From Hydra vulgaris (lineage: Eukaryota; Cnidaria; Hydrozoa; Anthoathecata; Hydridae): 64,000 nucleotides of DNA. The DNA lies in the NCBI RefSeq assembly GCF_038396675.1, contig NC_088921.1:21151001-21215000 (forward strand). The letters run 5' to 3'. Shown here in pieces: positions 1-10,292 of the stretch (position 1 is its first letter; each line of letters begins with the position of its first letter). A program made the translations under genes and the position numbers. The notes under the pieces are model-generated. The model saw only the letters and a list, made by a program, of their open reading frames with translations. It had not been told where the DNA came from and made no database searches.

Positions 1-630
1 ATTATTGAAATAGAGGGATATAAAGTTAGAATCATATATACTGGACAGGAAAACAACCCTGCTATGAAAAATAATCCCACAAATAGCACTTATAATGTTA
101 ATAATAAAGATGAACCTAAATTAACTGGGACGGAGATCAAAAACCAACTAACCTCCCAAAATGAAACCACTGAGTGTATAACAATAAACGAAAAAGAAAA
201 AGAAAATTATATAAACACAAAGGAGTCTGGGGAAAACCTCCAACCTGAAAAAACAAATCTAAACTTTGAATATAAAATGCCTAAATACGATAACAATCTT
301 ACTCAAAGCATGGATGTGATACAAAGCAAAAAGCTTAATCTTGAAATTAATGAAAATAAGAAAATGGAAGAAGTAGACACACCCCGTCCAGAAATTAACC
401 AAAATGAAGATATGGAACAAGATGAAACTTGCGTAGATGCCCAAGAAAAGGCACTGAAAAGAAAAACAACTCAGCTTGACTCAAAAATGTTAACTTTAAA
501 AAAATCCAATATAGACTCTAATATTAATTCGGAAAGGAAATGTCCCGAAACAAACCCAAAATATGAACACATGATTAGTACCCAATATCAAATAAATAAT
601 AATAATAAACTAAATGATATGGAAATATAA
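1..630 (+). CDS. E1 ORF1, C-terminal part
   Basis: The frame is open from base 1 and matches E5 ORF1 from its RNA-binding core end (IIEIEGYKVRIIYTGQE) onward. What is visible is the end of the second RRM-like domain and a long low-complexity tail rich in N, K, E and T with a basic stretch (KRKTTQLDSK). It has no CCHC knuckle and none of the C-terminal W/F repeat module found in the ORF1-only elements. ORF1 of LINEs is an RNA-binding chaperone that packs the element RNA; that role is inferred from position and pattern. ORF2 follows after a 125-bp A-rich linker. Confidence 0.85.
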   Translation: MIEIEGYKVRIIYTGQENNPAMKNNPTNSTYNVNNKDEPKLTGTEIKNQLTSQNETTECITINEKEKENYINTKESGENLQPEKTNLNFEYKMPKYDNNLTQSMDVIQSKKLNLEINENKKMEEVDTPRPEINQNEDMEQDETCVDAQEKALKRKTTQLDSKMLTLKKSNIDSNINSERKCPETNPKYEHMISTQYQINNNNKLNDMEI

Positions 631-755
631 AATTTAAAAAAATATATATATATATATTTATACAAATAAAAATATAAAACTTTTAAAAGCCAATAAAAAT
701 AAAAAATCCATAAAAAACAAAATAAAAAAAATAAAAAAAAATTTAGGTTTTAGTC

Positions 756-3700
756 ATGGCAATCAAAATTATCTCTTTTAATGTAAACGGTTTAAATAAT
801 GATTGTAAGAGACACAATGTTATAAATTTTTTCCTAAATGTAGACTGCGACCTGATATGTATGCAAGAAACTCACTGCACCATAGAAAAACAAAACCTTT
901 GGACAAAGGAATGGAAAGCTAAAAGTGGAGGTTCTGCAATATGGAACAACGGAAATGCAAAGGAACGTGGTGTAGCGATCCTTAGTAAACATGAAAGCCC
1001 TTTTAGTGAAATCTCTCGTGACAAAAATGGAAGGATCCTAGCAGCTAACGTCAAACTTAATAAACTGTATATAAGGATAATAAATATTTACTGACCTAAC
1101 GAGCCTCAGGAAAAAGAATTCTTCTTCGGCTCATTAAATAAACATGTCCGAAACTCTAACTTTCTTTTTCTCGTTGGAGACTTTAACATGGTCGAAAACC
1201 CATTCCTTGATAGAGATGGAGGAGACCAGCTAAATAAAAACAATACCCTAGGGAAAGTTAATTTAAACAATTTTACTGAAAACCACAACTTAATAGATCT
1301 ATTTCGTAAAACGAACCCTATAAAAAAAGAATACACATTTGAAAAGAAAGATAAGTCCTATAGGAGTCGTATTGATCGAATCTATAGTTCAGTAAACAAG
1401 AAAACACAAATAAAAATTAGTATTATTGACCCGAAACTAAGTGACCATCGAGCTTTGCTTTGCCAATACCCTGCGGAAACATATAATGAAAAAGGTCCAG
1501 GTTACTGGCATCTAAACACAACTTTACTAACAGATAGCCAGTTTAAGGAGAACCTTAAACTTGATTTTGAAAAATTTAAAGAAGAAAAACATCTATATGA
1601 GAATAGTAACCAATGGTGGGACATAGTGAAACATCAAATTAAATCCGTAGCAATTGGCATCTCATCCATAAAACAAAAAGAAAAATATCGAAAAAAATTT
1701 TACCTTGAAAGAATGATTGAGTCTGAAAAACAAAACCTAAACCCAAACAAAGAAAAAATTAAACAACTTAAAACTGAACTGAAAGAGCTCTCTTTTCACG
1801 ATGGTATATTTATAAGAACAAAGCAAACAATAATTGAAGATAATGAAAAACCGTCTAGAATTCTATTTCATTTGGAAAGAAACAATCAAATTAAAAAAAC
1901 AATTACAGAAATCAAAAATGATGACCACTTATACACCGATACTGAAAATATTCTTAAGTTAACAAGAAAATACTATAAAACCCTATTTAAAAAACAAGAA
2001 CTCTGCATAAAAAAACAAAAATCTTTCCTGTCATGCATTAACAACCCCTTAACTAAAGAGCAAAACGCTTATCTGAACATCGACTTCAGCAAAGAAGAGC
2101 TTCTAAATGCAGCATTATCTCTAAAAAAAGGAAAAACCCCCGGTATAGATGGACTTCCTGTAGAGTTGTACCAAGAGTACTGGGACATCTATGGGGAAGA
2201 ATTCACTCAACTTGCAAACAAAAATATTTTCGAAACAAGTGATGGACTTTCCTGGTCACAAAGATCAGCTCTAATATGCCTCTTACCAAAAGGTGGAGAT
2301 CTATCAGATTTAAAGAACTGGCGTCCAATATCTTTGCTATGTAGTGATTACAAAATTATCACCAAAGCCTTAGCCATAAGATTATCAAAAGTTCTGAACA
2401 CTATTCTTGGCACCTCACAAACATGCTCCGTTCCTGGCCGGAATATATTCTCTAACATATTTCTGGTCAGAGACCTTATTCAATACACAAATGATAAAAA
2501 CATCAAAAGCTTTATTCTTACAATAGATCAAGAAAAAGCTTTTGATAAAATTGATCGAAACTTTCTAATACAAGTTTTAGAAAAATATAATTTAGGACAA
2601 AAATTCACAAATGCAATAAAACAAACGCTAAAAAATAACCAATCGTTAATATATAACAACGGGTTTATGAGTAAACCATTCCCAATCAATAAAGGTGTCA
2701 GGCAGGGTGATCCAATATCCTTAATGCTGTACTGCATGGCTGTCGAACCTTTAGCGATTCGATTAAGAAACAATCAAAAAATAGATGGTATTCCACTGCC
2801 TGGTACTAAATTCAAACTAAAAGTTATGCAATACGCTGATGATACCACAATGTTCATGAGTAGCTCGAATTCAGTAATTGAAGCTTTCAAAACACTAGAT
2901 CAATTCCAGGAAGCTTCCGGATCTAATATAAATAAAACTAAAACCAAAGCACTGGCACTAGGAGGCTTCAATTACTTAGAATACGAAAACACAACTACTG
3001 CTTTAATGCAAACCAACTTTAACATTAATTGGTCGAATTTGTATGGTATAAAAATATTAGGTATACACTTCCATACTGACCTTGCATATACGGCCAACAT
3101 AAATTGGAATATGGCCTTTGAAAATTTTCAAAAAAAAGCAAAATCCTTTAAATACCGCAATGTTTCCCTCAGATGCAAAGCAATATTCCTAAACACGCTA
3201 GCTCTGTCTAAAATTTGGTTCGTTGCAAATGTTTTTCCGACAAATATAATAACACTTAAACAAATAAAAAAAACAATATCAGCTTATATTTGGCAGAGTG
3301 AACACGCCGAACCAATTAAAAGAGACATCCTTAATTTACCAACAGATATTGGTGGACTTGGAATTCTAGACACAGAAAGGCAATGTCTAGCCCTGAGAAT
3401 GAAGCACGCTTTAAACATGAAAGAATGTCAAAATCCACACGAACTCTACTACATACAAAATTACTTCTTAGCATACTCTTTTACTAAATTTGCCAAACTA
3501 TATTATCCCCAATGGTTATTCCTAACAGAAAACAAATTTCCGAAATCCCTACAAGACCCACCATTCTACTATAAAGATATTATAGACACCTTTAAACTAT
3601 CAAACGAAATATTTAAAATCAACAAAATAACATCAAAAAATCTATATATCCACTTGCTGAAAGCAGAAGATAACCCAAGCATCAAAAAAGTACAAATAAA

Positions 3701-4310
3701 ATGGGAAGTTAAACTTCAAAGGAACCTACCTTGGAAAAAAATATGGCTACAAAACTTTAAATCATATGCACAAGGCCCGTGCAAAAACACACTTTGGAGA
3801 ATTCTGACAGACTCGTTACCAACTTTTGAAAAAATAAAAAAGTGGAACAAAAATCGAGGACGAGGAAACACAGCCTGTAAAGTTTGTGGTAAAAATGAGG
3901 ACACATTGCACCCCTTCATTTCATGTAAGATCGCAAGAAGTGTGTGGCTAGCTTTCAAAAACATTTACGAAAAACTTATCCCAGAACAAAAGTTTAACAC
4001 AGTTCATACAGTTTTTCTAATAAACACAGAAAACCTACCAAAAAACAACTTTACAGCAAAAATTGTAACAACACTAACAAATATAATCACAACGGAGCTA
4101 TGGAGAGCTAGAAACAAAAATGTAAAAGAAAAAAAAAACACAACATCAAAAACAATAATAGCAAAAATTAAAAACGAAATTAAATATTTATGGGAAATCA
4201 AATACAATAAATATGTCAAAATTAAACAAATCAACATATTCAATGACACATTCTGTATGAATAATGCAATAAGCAATATAAATAATAACTCTCTGGTCTT
4301 CACCATTTAG
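756..4310 (+). pseudogene. E1 ORF2: APE endonuclease-reverse transcriptase with one in-frame stop
   Basis: The frame starts at ATG 756 (MAIKIISFNVNGLN) and stays in one register to 4310, about 1184 codons, broken only by TGA at 1092-1094, where sister ORFs have Gly in IINIYGPN. The AP-endonuclease domain shows QETHC, GDFNMVENP and LSDHRA. The RT shows KTPGIDGLP, WRPISLLCSDYK, DQEKAFDK, GVRQGDPIS and QYADDTT (Tyr about 693). A finger CKVCGKNEDTLHPFISC follows near residue 1041. The same TGA occurs in E5. Apart from this stop it looks recent. The encoded activity would nick the U2 gene and prime reverse transcription there. Confidence 0.93.
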
Positions 4311-4485
4311 ATAAATAAAAACTCTACAAATGTCAAGATATAAATAAATAAAGTTTCTTACACCATCTTAATAAATGAAAGTACAACTAATGTCACATCA
4401 AATAGTTACATTATATACATCCTATAGAATGTATTCACAATTTAATAAAAAATAAAACTTAACAAGCGACATAACAAAATAATTG

Positions 4486-4523
<38 letters not shown>

Positions 4524-4524
<1 letters not shown>

Positions 4525-4672
4525 ATCTGTTCTTATCAGTTTAATATCTGGTACGCCGGCACAGTCCGGCTCATATATTAATCTGATTTTTGGCATTAGG
4601 TCATGGGATCATAGGTTTACCTTGCCCTGACCACGGGTTGCCTCGGCTTTGCACTACTGCTGAGCGCGGCCC
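4524..4672 (+). pseudogene. U2 snRNA 3' fragment (nt 37-185) after E1
   Basis: It matches the uninterrupted U2 copies from TATCTG to the terminal GCGGCCC, including the Sm-like site (CTGATTTTTGG). It is cut off from the U2 5' part and promoter by E1. The 181-bp spacer 4673-4853 follows, with CAAACGACAAG in place of CAAACCACAAG in the PSE-like block. Confidence 0.93.
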
Positions 4673-4853
4673 AGATTGGAAAAAAGAAAATATCTTCACT
4701 TTCAGAGTGTCTAACATCGCTAATGGTCTCAGCTGCTGCTGCTGATGATGCTGCTGATGATGACGACGACGAAAATGATTAGACGTTCTAATTCAAACGA
4801 CAAGTACATTGTTGAAGACGGCGTCAGTCCGACTATGTCTGCAGTGTTCAGTT

Positions 4854-4881
4854 ATCGCTTCTCGGCCTAATGGCTAAGATC
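4854..4881 (+). pseudogene. U2 snRNA 5' fragment (nt 1-28) before E2
   Basis: U2 sequence runs from ATCGCTTCTCGG to AAGATC and then stops. Nt 29-35 (AAGTGTA) are missing, and no copy of GTATCTGTTCTT is present on this side, so this insertion deleted a little target instead of duplicating it. Confidence 0.9.
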
Positions 4882-4995
4882 CTCTGGTGTTAGTTTGAGA
4901 CAGCGACTATAATAAAAGGTCTATTGGCCTTATATATAGTACTAGTATAGCTTAATATAGTTTTGTATAGTTACGGTGCCCTATCCACGGGTTGC
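4882..4995 (+). promoter_or_regulatory. E2 5' UTR with U2-like block
   Basis: GAGACAGCG (4897-4905) is a motif shared with other LINE 5' ends here. A hairpin-like AAAGGTCTATTGGCCTT follows at about 4916. GCCCTATCCACGGGTTGC (4978-4995) matches U2 nt 136-153 (GCCCTGACCACGGGTTGC) at 16 of 18 positions. Its spacing from the junction is 91 nt, looser than in the ORF1-only elements. Confidence 0.6.
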
Positions 4996-5076
4996 TTACT
5001 CCTAATAAGTAATAGGTTAACTCGACGTCATTATTAGTTGTAAGTGATAATAGATTTAAAAAAATCCACTCTTGAT

Positions 5077-6171
5077 ATGGAAAATATTATAAATAATAAC
5101 ATATTGGAAATACGCAGGGAACAAACTTCTGCATCTAAAAGCTACGCCCAAGTAGCTACAGGAGAAAGTAATGTTAATTTAAAACCATTAAAAAATACCT
5201 TACTTTGCTCATTAAATACTACAGCCAATGTAGAAGATATACTTGCTGCTCTGGAAGAGCAAGACTTAGATGTTGACCTTTTTGGTCTTCAAGTTATTAG
5301 AGGAGGAAAGATGGTAGAAATTGTCATGAAGGATGACAAGTCGAAAAATACTCTTCTTGAAAAGGGGTTAAACATTAAAGGGGAACACTATCGCCTTTTT
5401 AATTCAAAACCAAACCGAACACCTAGAACGCCAACAACCCAAAGAAGAACGGTCTCGATCTTCGGTCTTCCACTTGAGTGTGTAGAGATTGGTGCAGGCG
5501 AAGAATTAGAAAACTTTGGATATGGTAAACACATATCCACAAGACCTCTAATGAAAAAAACTCAAAAAAACAAAATTGAATATTACTCTGGTATTCTACT
5601 TGTAGTATTGGAAAATATGCCTAAGCCAATACCAACCCACATAACCTTAAAAGGGTATAAAGTTAAAATAATCCACAGCGGTCAAGAAGGGTATATACCA
5701 CAAAAAAAAAAGAATTCATTTGAAGAAAGTGAATATAAAAAAAAAGATAATACAAATAAAGAAAATTCAACTAATGAAATCCTAAGTACTAATTTTGAAG
5801 TAACTAGGATCGAAAAAGATCTAGATGTTGCAGCCACTGAAACTGACGTCCACTTTCAAACAAATGAAATTAAGGTCAATTCAACTAATATAATTGAAAC
5901 ACAAACTATGGAACAGGATATTGAAAATGAAGTGTATATTCATCAAGAACAAGAAGTAAAACAAAGTATACTATATGAGAACGAATTTATGGGTGAAGAG
6001 AATCCATCAGAAGCAATAGATGCAGACACGAACTCATTGCAGGAAGTAGGTACTAATGATAACAATAAAAAGAGAAAAAATAACACTGAGAAAAACAAAT
6101 ACACTGAATCTAAACGATCCAATAAGGAATCACTAAATCTTGAAAAATTTAGTGAAAAACAAAAAAACTAA
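5077..6171 (+). CDS. E2 ORF1, RNA-binding protein of a LINE
   Basis: A 364-aa protein. The frame is open upstream from 5044 but the first ATG is 5077 (MENIINNN). Near the N-terminus is KSYAQVA, a motif kept in almost every ORF1 of the window. The core has two RRM-like units: about 45-115 (LKNTLLCSL ... LLEKGLNIKGEHYRLF) and about 125-215 (RRTVSIFGLPLE ... GYGKH ... YYSGILLVVLENMPKP ... GYKVKIIHSGQE). The rest is acidic and Asn-rich, ending in a basic patch (KKRKNN, SKRSNK) that could be a nuclear signal. No zinc knuckle or C-terminal W/F module is present. The RNA-chaperone role is inferred from the family; the RRM call is a pattern judgement. Confidence 0.88.
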   Translation: MENIINNNILEIRREQTSASKSYAQVATGESNVNLKPLKNTLLCSLNTTANVEDILAALEEQDLDVDLFGLQVIRGGKMVEIVMKDDKSKNTLLEKGLNIKGEHYRLFNSKPNRTPRTPTTQRRTVSIFGLPLECVEIGAGEELENFGYGKHISTRPLMKKTQKNKIEYYSGILLVVLENMPKPIPTHITLKGYKVKIIHSGQEGYIPQKKKNSFEESEYKKKDNTNKENSTNEILSTNFEVTRIEKDLDVAATETDVHFQTNEIKVNSTNIIETQTMEQDIENEVYIHQEQEVKQSILYENEFMGEENPSEAIDADTNSLQEVGTNDNNKKRKNNTEKNKYTESKRSNKESLNLEKFSEKQKN

Positions 6172-6282
6172 AAATAAAAATAAAAATATAAAACATAAAA
6201 CCAAACAAAAATATAAAATTCAAAAATATAATAAAAATAAAAACAAAAACTAAACAAAAAAATAAAAACACTTTAGTTAAAA

Positions 6283-9200
6283 ATGGCTTTAAATATCTAC
6301 ACACTCAATGTAAATGGTCTAAATGACAATTCTAAACGTGTGAAAATAATGAATTGTCTAAAAAATACCGACAGCGATGTTATATGCATACAGGAAACGC
6401 ATTGTACCCAAGAAAACATGCCTAAATGGGCATTGGAATGGAGCAATATCACAGGTGGTTCGTCTCTGTGGAATAATGGTACAAACAAAGAACGCGGTGT
6501 TGCAATACTCACAAAAAATATAATCAATTTCGATCAAGTAAAGCATGATAAAAATGGAAGAATACTATCAACGAACATCAATATAGATAACACCATTATT
6601 AGAATAATCAACATATACGGTCCAAATAGCCCTTCAGATAAAGAAAATTTTTTTCAATCTATCGAAAAACATGTCAAAGTATCGGACAGCCTGTTTCTTG
6701 TAGGAGACTTCAACATGGTCGAAAACCCAACTCTAGACAGATTTGGAGGCGACCTCTACAATAAAAATAACACACTTGGATCCATAAACCTTAGAGCAAT
6801 TATAGAAAAATACAATTTAATAGACTACTATAGAAAACTAAACCCTAAAGGAACTGATTTTACTTATGCAAAAACTGATGGATCCGTCAAAAGTAGGATA
6901 GACAGGATATATAGCCAAACAAATGATAGGACTATCTACAAATATGCAATCATTGAAACCTACTTGAGCGACCACAAAGCCTTCTGCCTCTATCAAATGA
7001 CTAAAAAACCAAATAAAAAAGGACTCGGATACTGGCACTTGAATGTAACCCTCTTAGAGGATGAAATATTTATAAAAAATGTAGTAAATGAATTTGAGAG
7101 ATTCGTGAAAACAAAACACTCTTACGAAAACTTAAACCAATGGTGGGAAATTTTTAAGTACCAAATTAAAGAAAATGCAATCACTAGGTCCACAGAAATT
7201 AACAAAACCAAAAAAGAGTATCAAAAACAACTAGAAAAAAAACTTAAAACCGAATATAAAAATGAAATAAAAGATATCGAAAAGATAAAATCCATAAAAA
7301 ATGAAATAAACATGCTTAGTATTAATCGTGGAGTGTTTATAAGAACCAAACAGCAAGTTGTTGAGGAAGGTGAAACCCCATCAAAGGCGCTTTTTTCATT
7401 GGAAAAAACTAATCAGAAAAAAAAAACAATCGAGGAAATTAATGAAAACAACACCTTATACAAAGAAACTGCTTGTATTAATAAAGTCATTAGAAAGTAC
7501 TACAAAACCTTATATAAAGAAAATAACCTTGACGAAGCAAAACAAATCAACCTCCTGAATAATATAAAAAATCCCCTTAAAAATTACGAAAATGCCTTCT
7601 TAAATACATACCTGACTAAAGAAGAACTGCTTAATGCAGCTAATTCTCTTGCAAAGTCAAAAACACCAGGTATCGATGGTATTCCGGTAGAGTTTTATCA
7701 AAGCTTCTGGAATATAATTGGAACCGAATTTACCCATATTGTAAATAAAAACCTCTTTAACGAAAAAGCCGAATTGTCATGGTCACAGAGAACAGCCATA
7801 ATAAGTCTACTCCCAAAAGAGGGAGATCTAAAACAACTTAAGAACTGGAGACCAATTTCCTTGTTATGTGCTGATTACAAGATCATCACTAAGGCCCTTG
7901 CAATTCGGCTATCAAAGGTTCTTGAGAAAATACTAGAACCATCGCAAACCTGCTCTGTTCCTAATCGTACAATCTTTTCAAATATCTTCCTAGCTAGGGA
8001 TCTAATAGAGTATACCAATCAGAAGAGTAGAAAAAGTTTTATTATATCAATTGACCAAGAGAAGGCATTTGATAAACTTGATCGAAAATTTCTTTTTAAA
8101 GTAATTGAGCGTTTTAATTTTGGTTGTATGTTTACAAGAGCCTTAAAACAAACGCTCAAAAATACACAATCCCTTATTATAAACAATGGGCACCTAAGCA
8201 AACCTTTCAAAGTTAATAGAGGAGTAAGGCAAGGTGACCCTATATCACTTATGCTTTACTGTATTGCGGCAGAGACCCTGTCTCTATCAATAAAAGAGAA
8301 TCAAAATATCGATGGAATTAAAATACCTGGAAATAATATTCCTCTCAAAATTTTGCAATATGCAGATGACACAATGATCACTGCACAAAATATCTCATCC
8401 ATCGATGAAATTTTTAAAGAAATAGCAAACTTTGAACTTGCCACTGGGTCAAACATAAACAAGGCAAAATCAAAAGCTCTGGCACTTGGAGGCTTTGACC
8501 ATCTGGCATATAAAAACTACATAAATAAAGGATTTTATAAAGATCATGGTATAAACTGGGTCAATCATACCGGCTTAAGAATACTAGGCATAACATTTAA
8601 TACTGACCTTGCTTATTCAGCAACAATAAATTGGAAAGAAACTATAGAAAAATTAAAAAAAAACACTAGAATCTTTAAATACAGAAACGTATCACTGAGA
8701 TGCAAAGGAATTTTTTTAAATACCCTGGCACTTTCGAAGATATGGTACTTAGCTAACGTTTTCCCACTAAATAAAATCTTTGAAAATAAAATAAAAAAAG
8801 AAATCTCGATCTACTTGTGGCAAAGTGAATATGCCGAGCCCATCAAGCGCGACATTCTTTACCTTCCAACTATAAATGGAGGTTTAGGACTAATTGATCC
8901 AGCTAAACAAAGTATCTCACTCAGGATAAAACATCTTCTACAGATGCAACATGTCGAAAACCCTCATGAAAGCCTTTACCTCCAAAAATACTTACTTGCC
9001 ACCTCGCTACTAAAACTTGCAAACCAAAGTTATAAACAATGGAAATTTTTAACACTAAATAATTATCCTAAAACATTAAACAGTCCTCCCTTCTATTATC
9101 GTGATATTGTAGATGTCCTAAAAAAAAATGAACACCTATTCCTACTAATAAAAAAATCGTCGCGCAACATATATAAGACACTCTTAAATAATGAAAATAA

Positions 9201-9837
9201 TACTTACATAAAAAAAGTACAAACATATTGGGAAGATAAATTGCAAAAACAACTGCCTTGGAGAACCATATGGCTAAGATCTTTTAACTCGTATGCCCAA
9301 GGCCCAAGTCAAAATACTCAGTGGAGAATGTTACAAAATAGTCTTCCAACAATGGAAAAACTACGGCTATGGAGGAAGAATAGAGGACGAGGTAGTTCAC
9401 TCTGTAGGACTTGTGGTCTACCAGAAACAACGCTGCATCCCTTTACATCCTGTAAGATAGCGAGGACAGTGTGGAGCAAACTAAAAGTAGTATACAAAAC
9501 ATTGCAACCAACGCAACCATTTAATATAGTCCATACCGTTCTATTCACTGATATCGACGAATTTAATTGGAACAACATAAAGGCAAAAATAATAACGACC
9601 ATCACAAATATCACTACTACGGAGCTATGGAGAGCACGAAATATGAAAATAAAAGAAAATAAAACCATAAAACCAAAAACCATAGTTGAAAATATAAAAC
9701 GAGAACTAAAGTACATATGGGATGTAAAATATAAAAAACATCAAAGATTGAATGACATAAAAAACTTCCATAAAAAATACTCCCTTAACAATGCAATAAG
9801 TCAGGCAAACTCTGACAAGTTAGTTTTTAATCTATAA
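6283..9837 (+). CDS. E2 ORF2: AP endonuclease-reverse transcriptase, intact
   Basis: 1184 aa from ATG 6283, 111 bp after ORF1. Residues 1-235 form an APE-type endonuclease: LNVNGLND, QETHC (Glu about 38), GDFNMVENP (Asp142, Asn144), SRIDRIYS, and SDH (Asp230, His231). The RT follows: TPGIDGIPVEFYQ, WRPISLLCADYK, IDQEKAFDKLDR (about 590), RGVRQGDPIS, LQYADD (Tyr693) and LALGGF. A CX2CX7HX4C finger lies at Cys1041, Cys1044, His1052 and Cys1057. Motif wording fits the Tx1 clade. Expected role: nicking the U2 gene after nt 35 and target-primed reverse transcription of its own, or a partner's, RNA. All expected catalytic residues are visible. Confidence 0.96.
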   Translation: MALNIYTLNVNGLNDNSKRVKIMNCLKNTDSDVICIQETHCTQENMPKWALEWSNITGGSSLWNNGTNKERGVAILTKNIINFDQVKHDKNGRILSTNINIDNTIIRIINIYGPNSPSDKENFFQSIEKHVKVSDSLFLVGDFNMVENPTLDRFGGDLYNKNNTLGSINLRAIIEKYNLIDYYRKLNPKGTDFTYAKTDGSVKSRIDRIYSQTNDRTIYKYAIIETYLSDHKAFCLYQMTKKPNKKGLGYWHLNVTLLEDEIFIKNVVNEFERFVKTKHSYENLNQWWEIFKYQIKENAITRSTEINKTKKEYQKQLEKKLKTEYKNEIKDIEKIKSIKNEINMLSINRGVFIRTKQQVVEEGETPSKALFSLEKTNQKKKTIEEINENNTLYKETACINKVIRKYYKTLYKENNLDEAKQINLLNNIKNPLKNYENAFLNTYLTKEELLNAANSLAKSKTPGIDGIPVEFYQSFWNIIGTEFTHIVNKNLFNEKAELSWSQRTAIISLLPKEGDLKQLKNWRPISLLCADYKIITKALAIRLSKVLEKILEPSQTCSVPNRTIFSNIFLARDLIEYTNQKSRKSFIISIDQEKAFDKLDRKFLFKVIERFNFGCMFTRALKQTLKNTQSLIINNGHLSKPFKVNRGVRQGDPISLMLYCIAAETLSLSIKENQNIDGIKIPGNNIPLKILQYADDTMITAQNISSIDEIFKEIANFELATGSNINKAKSKALALGGFDHLAYKNYINKGFYKDHGINWVNHTGLRILGITFNTDLAYSATINWKETIEKLKKNTRIFKYRNVSLRCKGIFLNTLALSKIWYLANVFPLNKIFENKIKKEISIYLWQSEYAEPIKRDILYLPTINGGLGLIDPAKQSISLRIKHLLQMQHVENPHESLYLQKYLLATSLLKLANQSYKQWKFLTLNNYPKTLNSPPFYYRDIVDVLKKNEHLFLLIKKSSRNIYKTLLNNENNTYIKKVQTYWEDKLQKQLPWRTIWLRSFNSYAQGPSQNTQWRMLQNSLPTMEKLRLWRKNRGRGSSLCRTCGLPETTLHPFTSCKIARTVWSKLKVVYKTLQPTQPFNIVHTVLFTDIDEFNWNNIKAKIITTITNITTTELWRARNMKIKENKTIKPKTIVENIKRELKYIWDVKYKKHQRLNDIKNFHKKYSLNNAISQANSDKLVFNL

Positions 9838-9958
9838 AGCAATAAGATGTGATCTCAACTTCTCGTTTTTTCGATTTCCTCGCATTTCCGCTTTTCGTTT
9901 ATGTTTTGATCACCAAAAATAAAAATTAAATATAAGTTAAAAAATTAAAAATAAAAAC

Positions 9959-10002
<44 letters not shown>

Positions 10003-10005
<3 letters not shown>

Positions 10006-10152
10006 TCTGTTCTTATCAGTTTAATATCTGGTACGCCGGCACAGTCCGGCTCATATATTAATCTGATTTTTGGCATTAGGTCATGGGATCATAGGTTTAC
10101 CTTGCCCTGACCACGGGTTGCCTCGGCTTTGCACTACTGCTGAGCGCGGCCC
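10003..10152 (+). pseudogene. U2 snRNA 3' fragment (nt 36-185) after E2
   Basis: From GTATCTG to GCGGCCC with no change from the intact copies that I can see. The following spacer (10153-10378) is 45 bp longer than usual because of a tandem duplication. Confidence 0.93.
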
Positions 10153-10292
10153 AGATTGGAAAAAAGAAAATATCTTCACTTTCAGAGTGTCTAACATCGC
10201 TAATGGTCTCAGCTGCTGCTGCTGATGATGCTGCTGATGATGACGACGACGAAAATGATTAGACGTTCTAATTCAAACCACAAGTACATTGT

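Larger units (their letters stand above)
1..4523 (+). mobile_element. E1: U2-specific Tx1-clade LINE, family A, 5' end outside window
   Basis: The copy enters the window inside ORF1 and ends in a poly-A tract (about 4486-4522) joined to U2 sequence TATCTGTTCTTATCAG. By comparison with E5 about 750 bp of the 5' end is missing. Order: ORF1 end, A-rich linker (631-755, AAAATATAAAAC-like units, no other content seen), ORF2, 3' UTR of about 175 bp, poly-A. The first U2 base after the tail is T where nearly all other junctions have G. Family A is shared with E5. ORF2 carries one in-frame stop. Confidence 0.93.
4882..10002 (+). mobile_element. E2: full-length U2-specific LINE, family B, both ORFs open
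   Basis: The element runs from its junction with U2 nt 28 to a poly-A tail (about 9959-10002) followed by GTATCTGTTCTT. Layout: 5' UTR 4882-5076 with a U2-like block, ORF1, 111-bp A-rich linker (6172-6282), ORF2, then a 3' UTR in which GTGATC (9848) and GATCAC (9908) can pair around a pyrimidine-rich loop. Both ORFs are open, so it is a candidate active autonomous copy. E14 is a 5'-truncated copy of the same family, almost identical. Confidence 0.95.

Noticed and set aside
1092-1094. TGA read as a recoded (selenocysteine-like) codon
   Set aside because: Three sister families have GGA/GGT-type Gly codons here, and E5 with the same TGA is otherwise decayed. A plain nonsense change is simpler.
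2528-2773. Minus-strand ORFs of 60-150 codons throughout
   Set aside because: They lie opposite real ORF1/ORF2 frames, recur only where the + strand element recurs, and show no protein-family pattern of their own.
4882-5000. HDV-like self-cleaving ribozyme at the element 5' ends, as in R2
   Set aside because: I could not find the required nested double pseudoknot by eye. The U2 likeness explains the conserved pairings better. A ribozyme covariance search would decide.
7358-7558. 66-aa + strand ORF inside E2 ORF2 in another frame
   Set aside because: It is an overlapping Lys-rich shadow of the A-rich coding sequence, with no independent support.
6283-9837. Assignment to Utopia, the other U2-targeting LINE group
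   Set aside because: Utopia belongs to an early-branching clade with a restriction-like endonuclease. These ORF2s have an N-terminal AP endonuclease and Tx1-type RT motifs.
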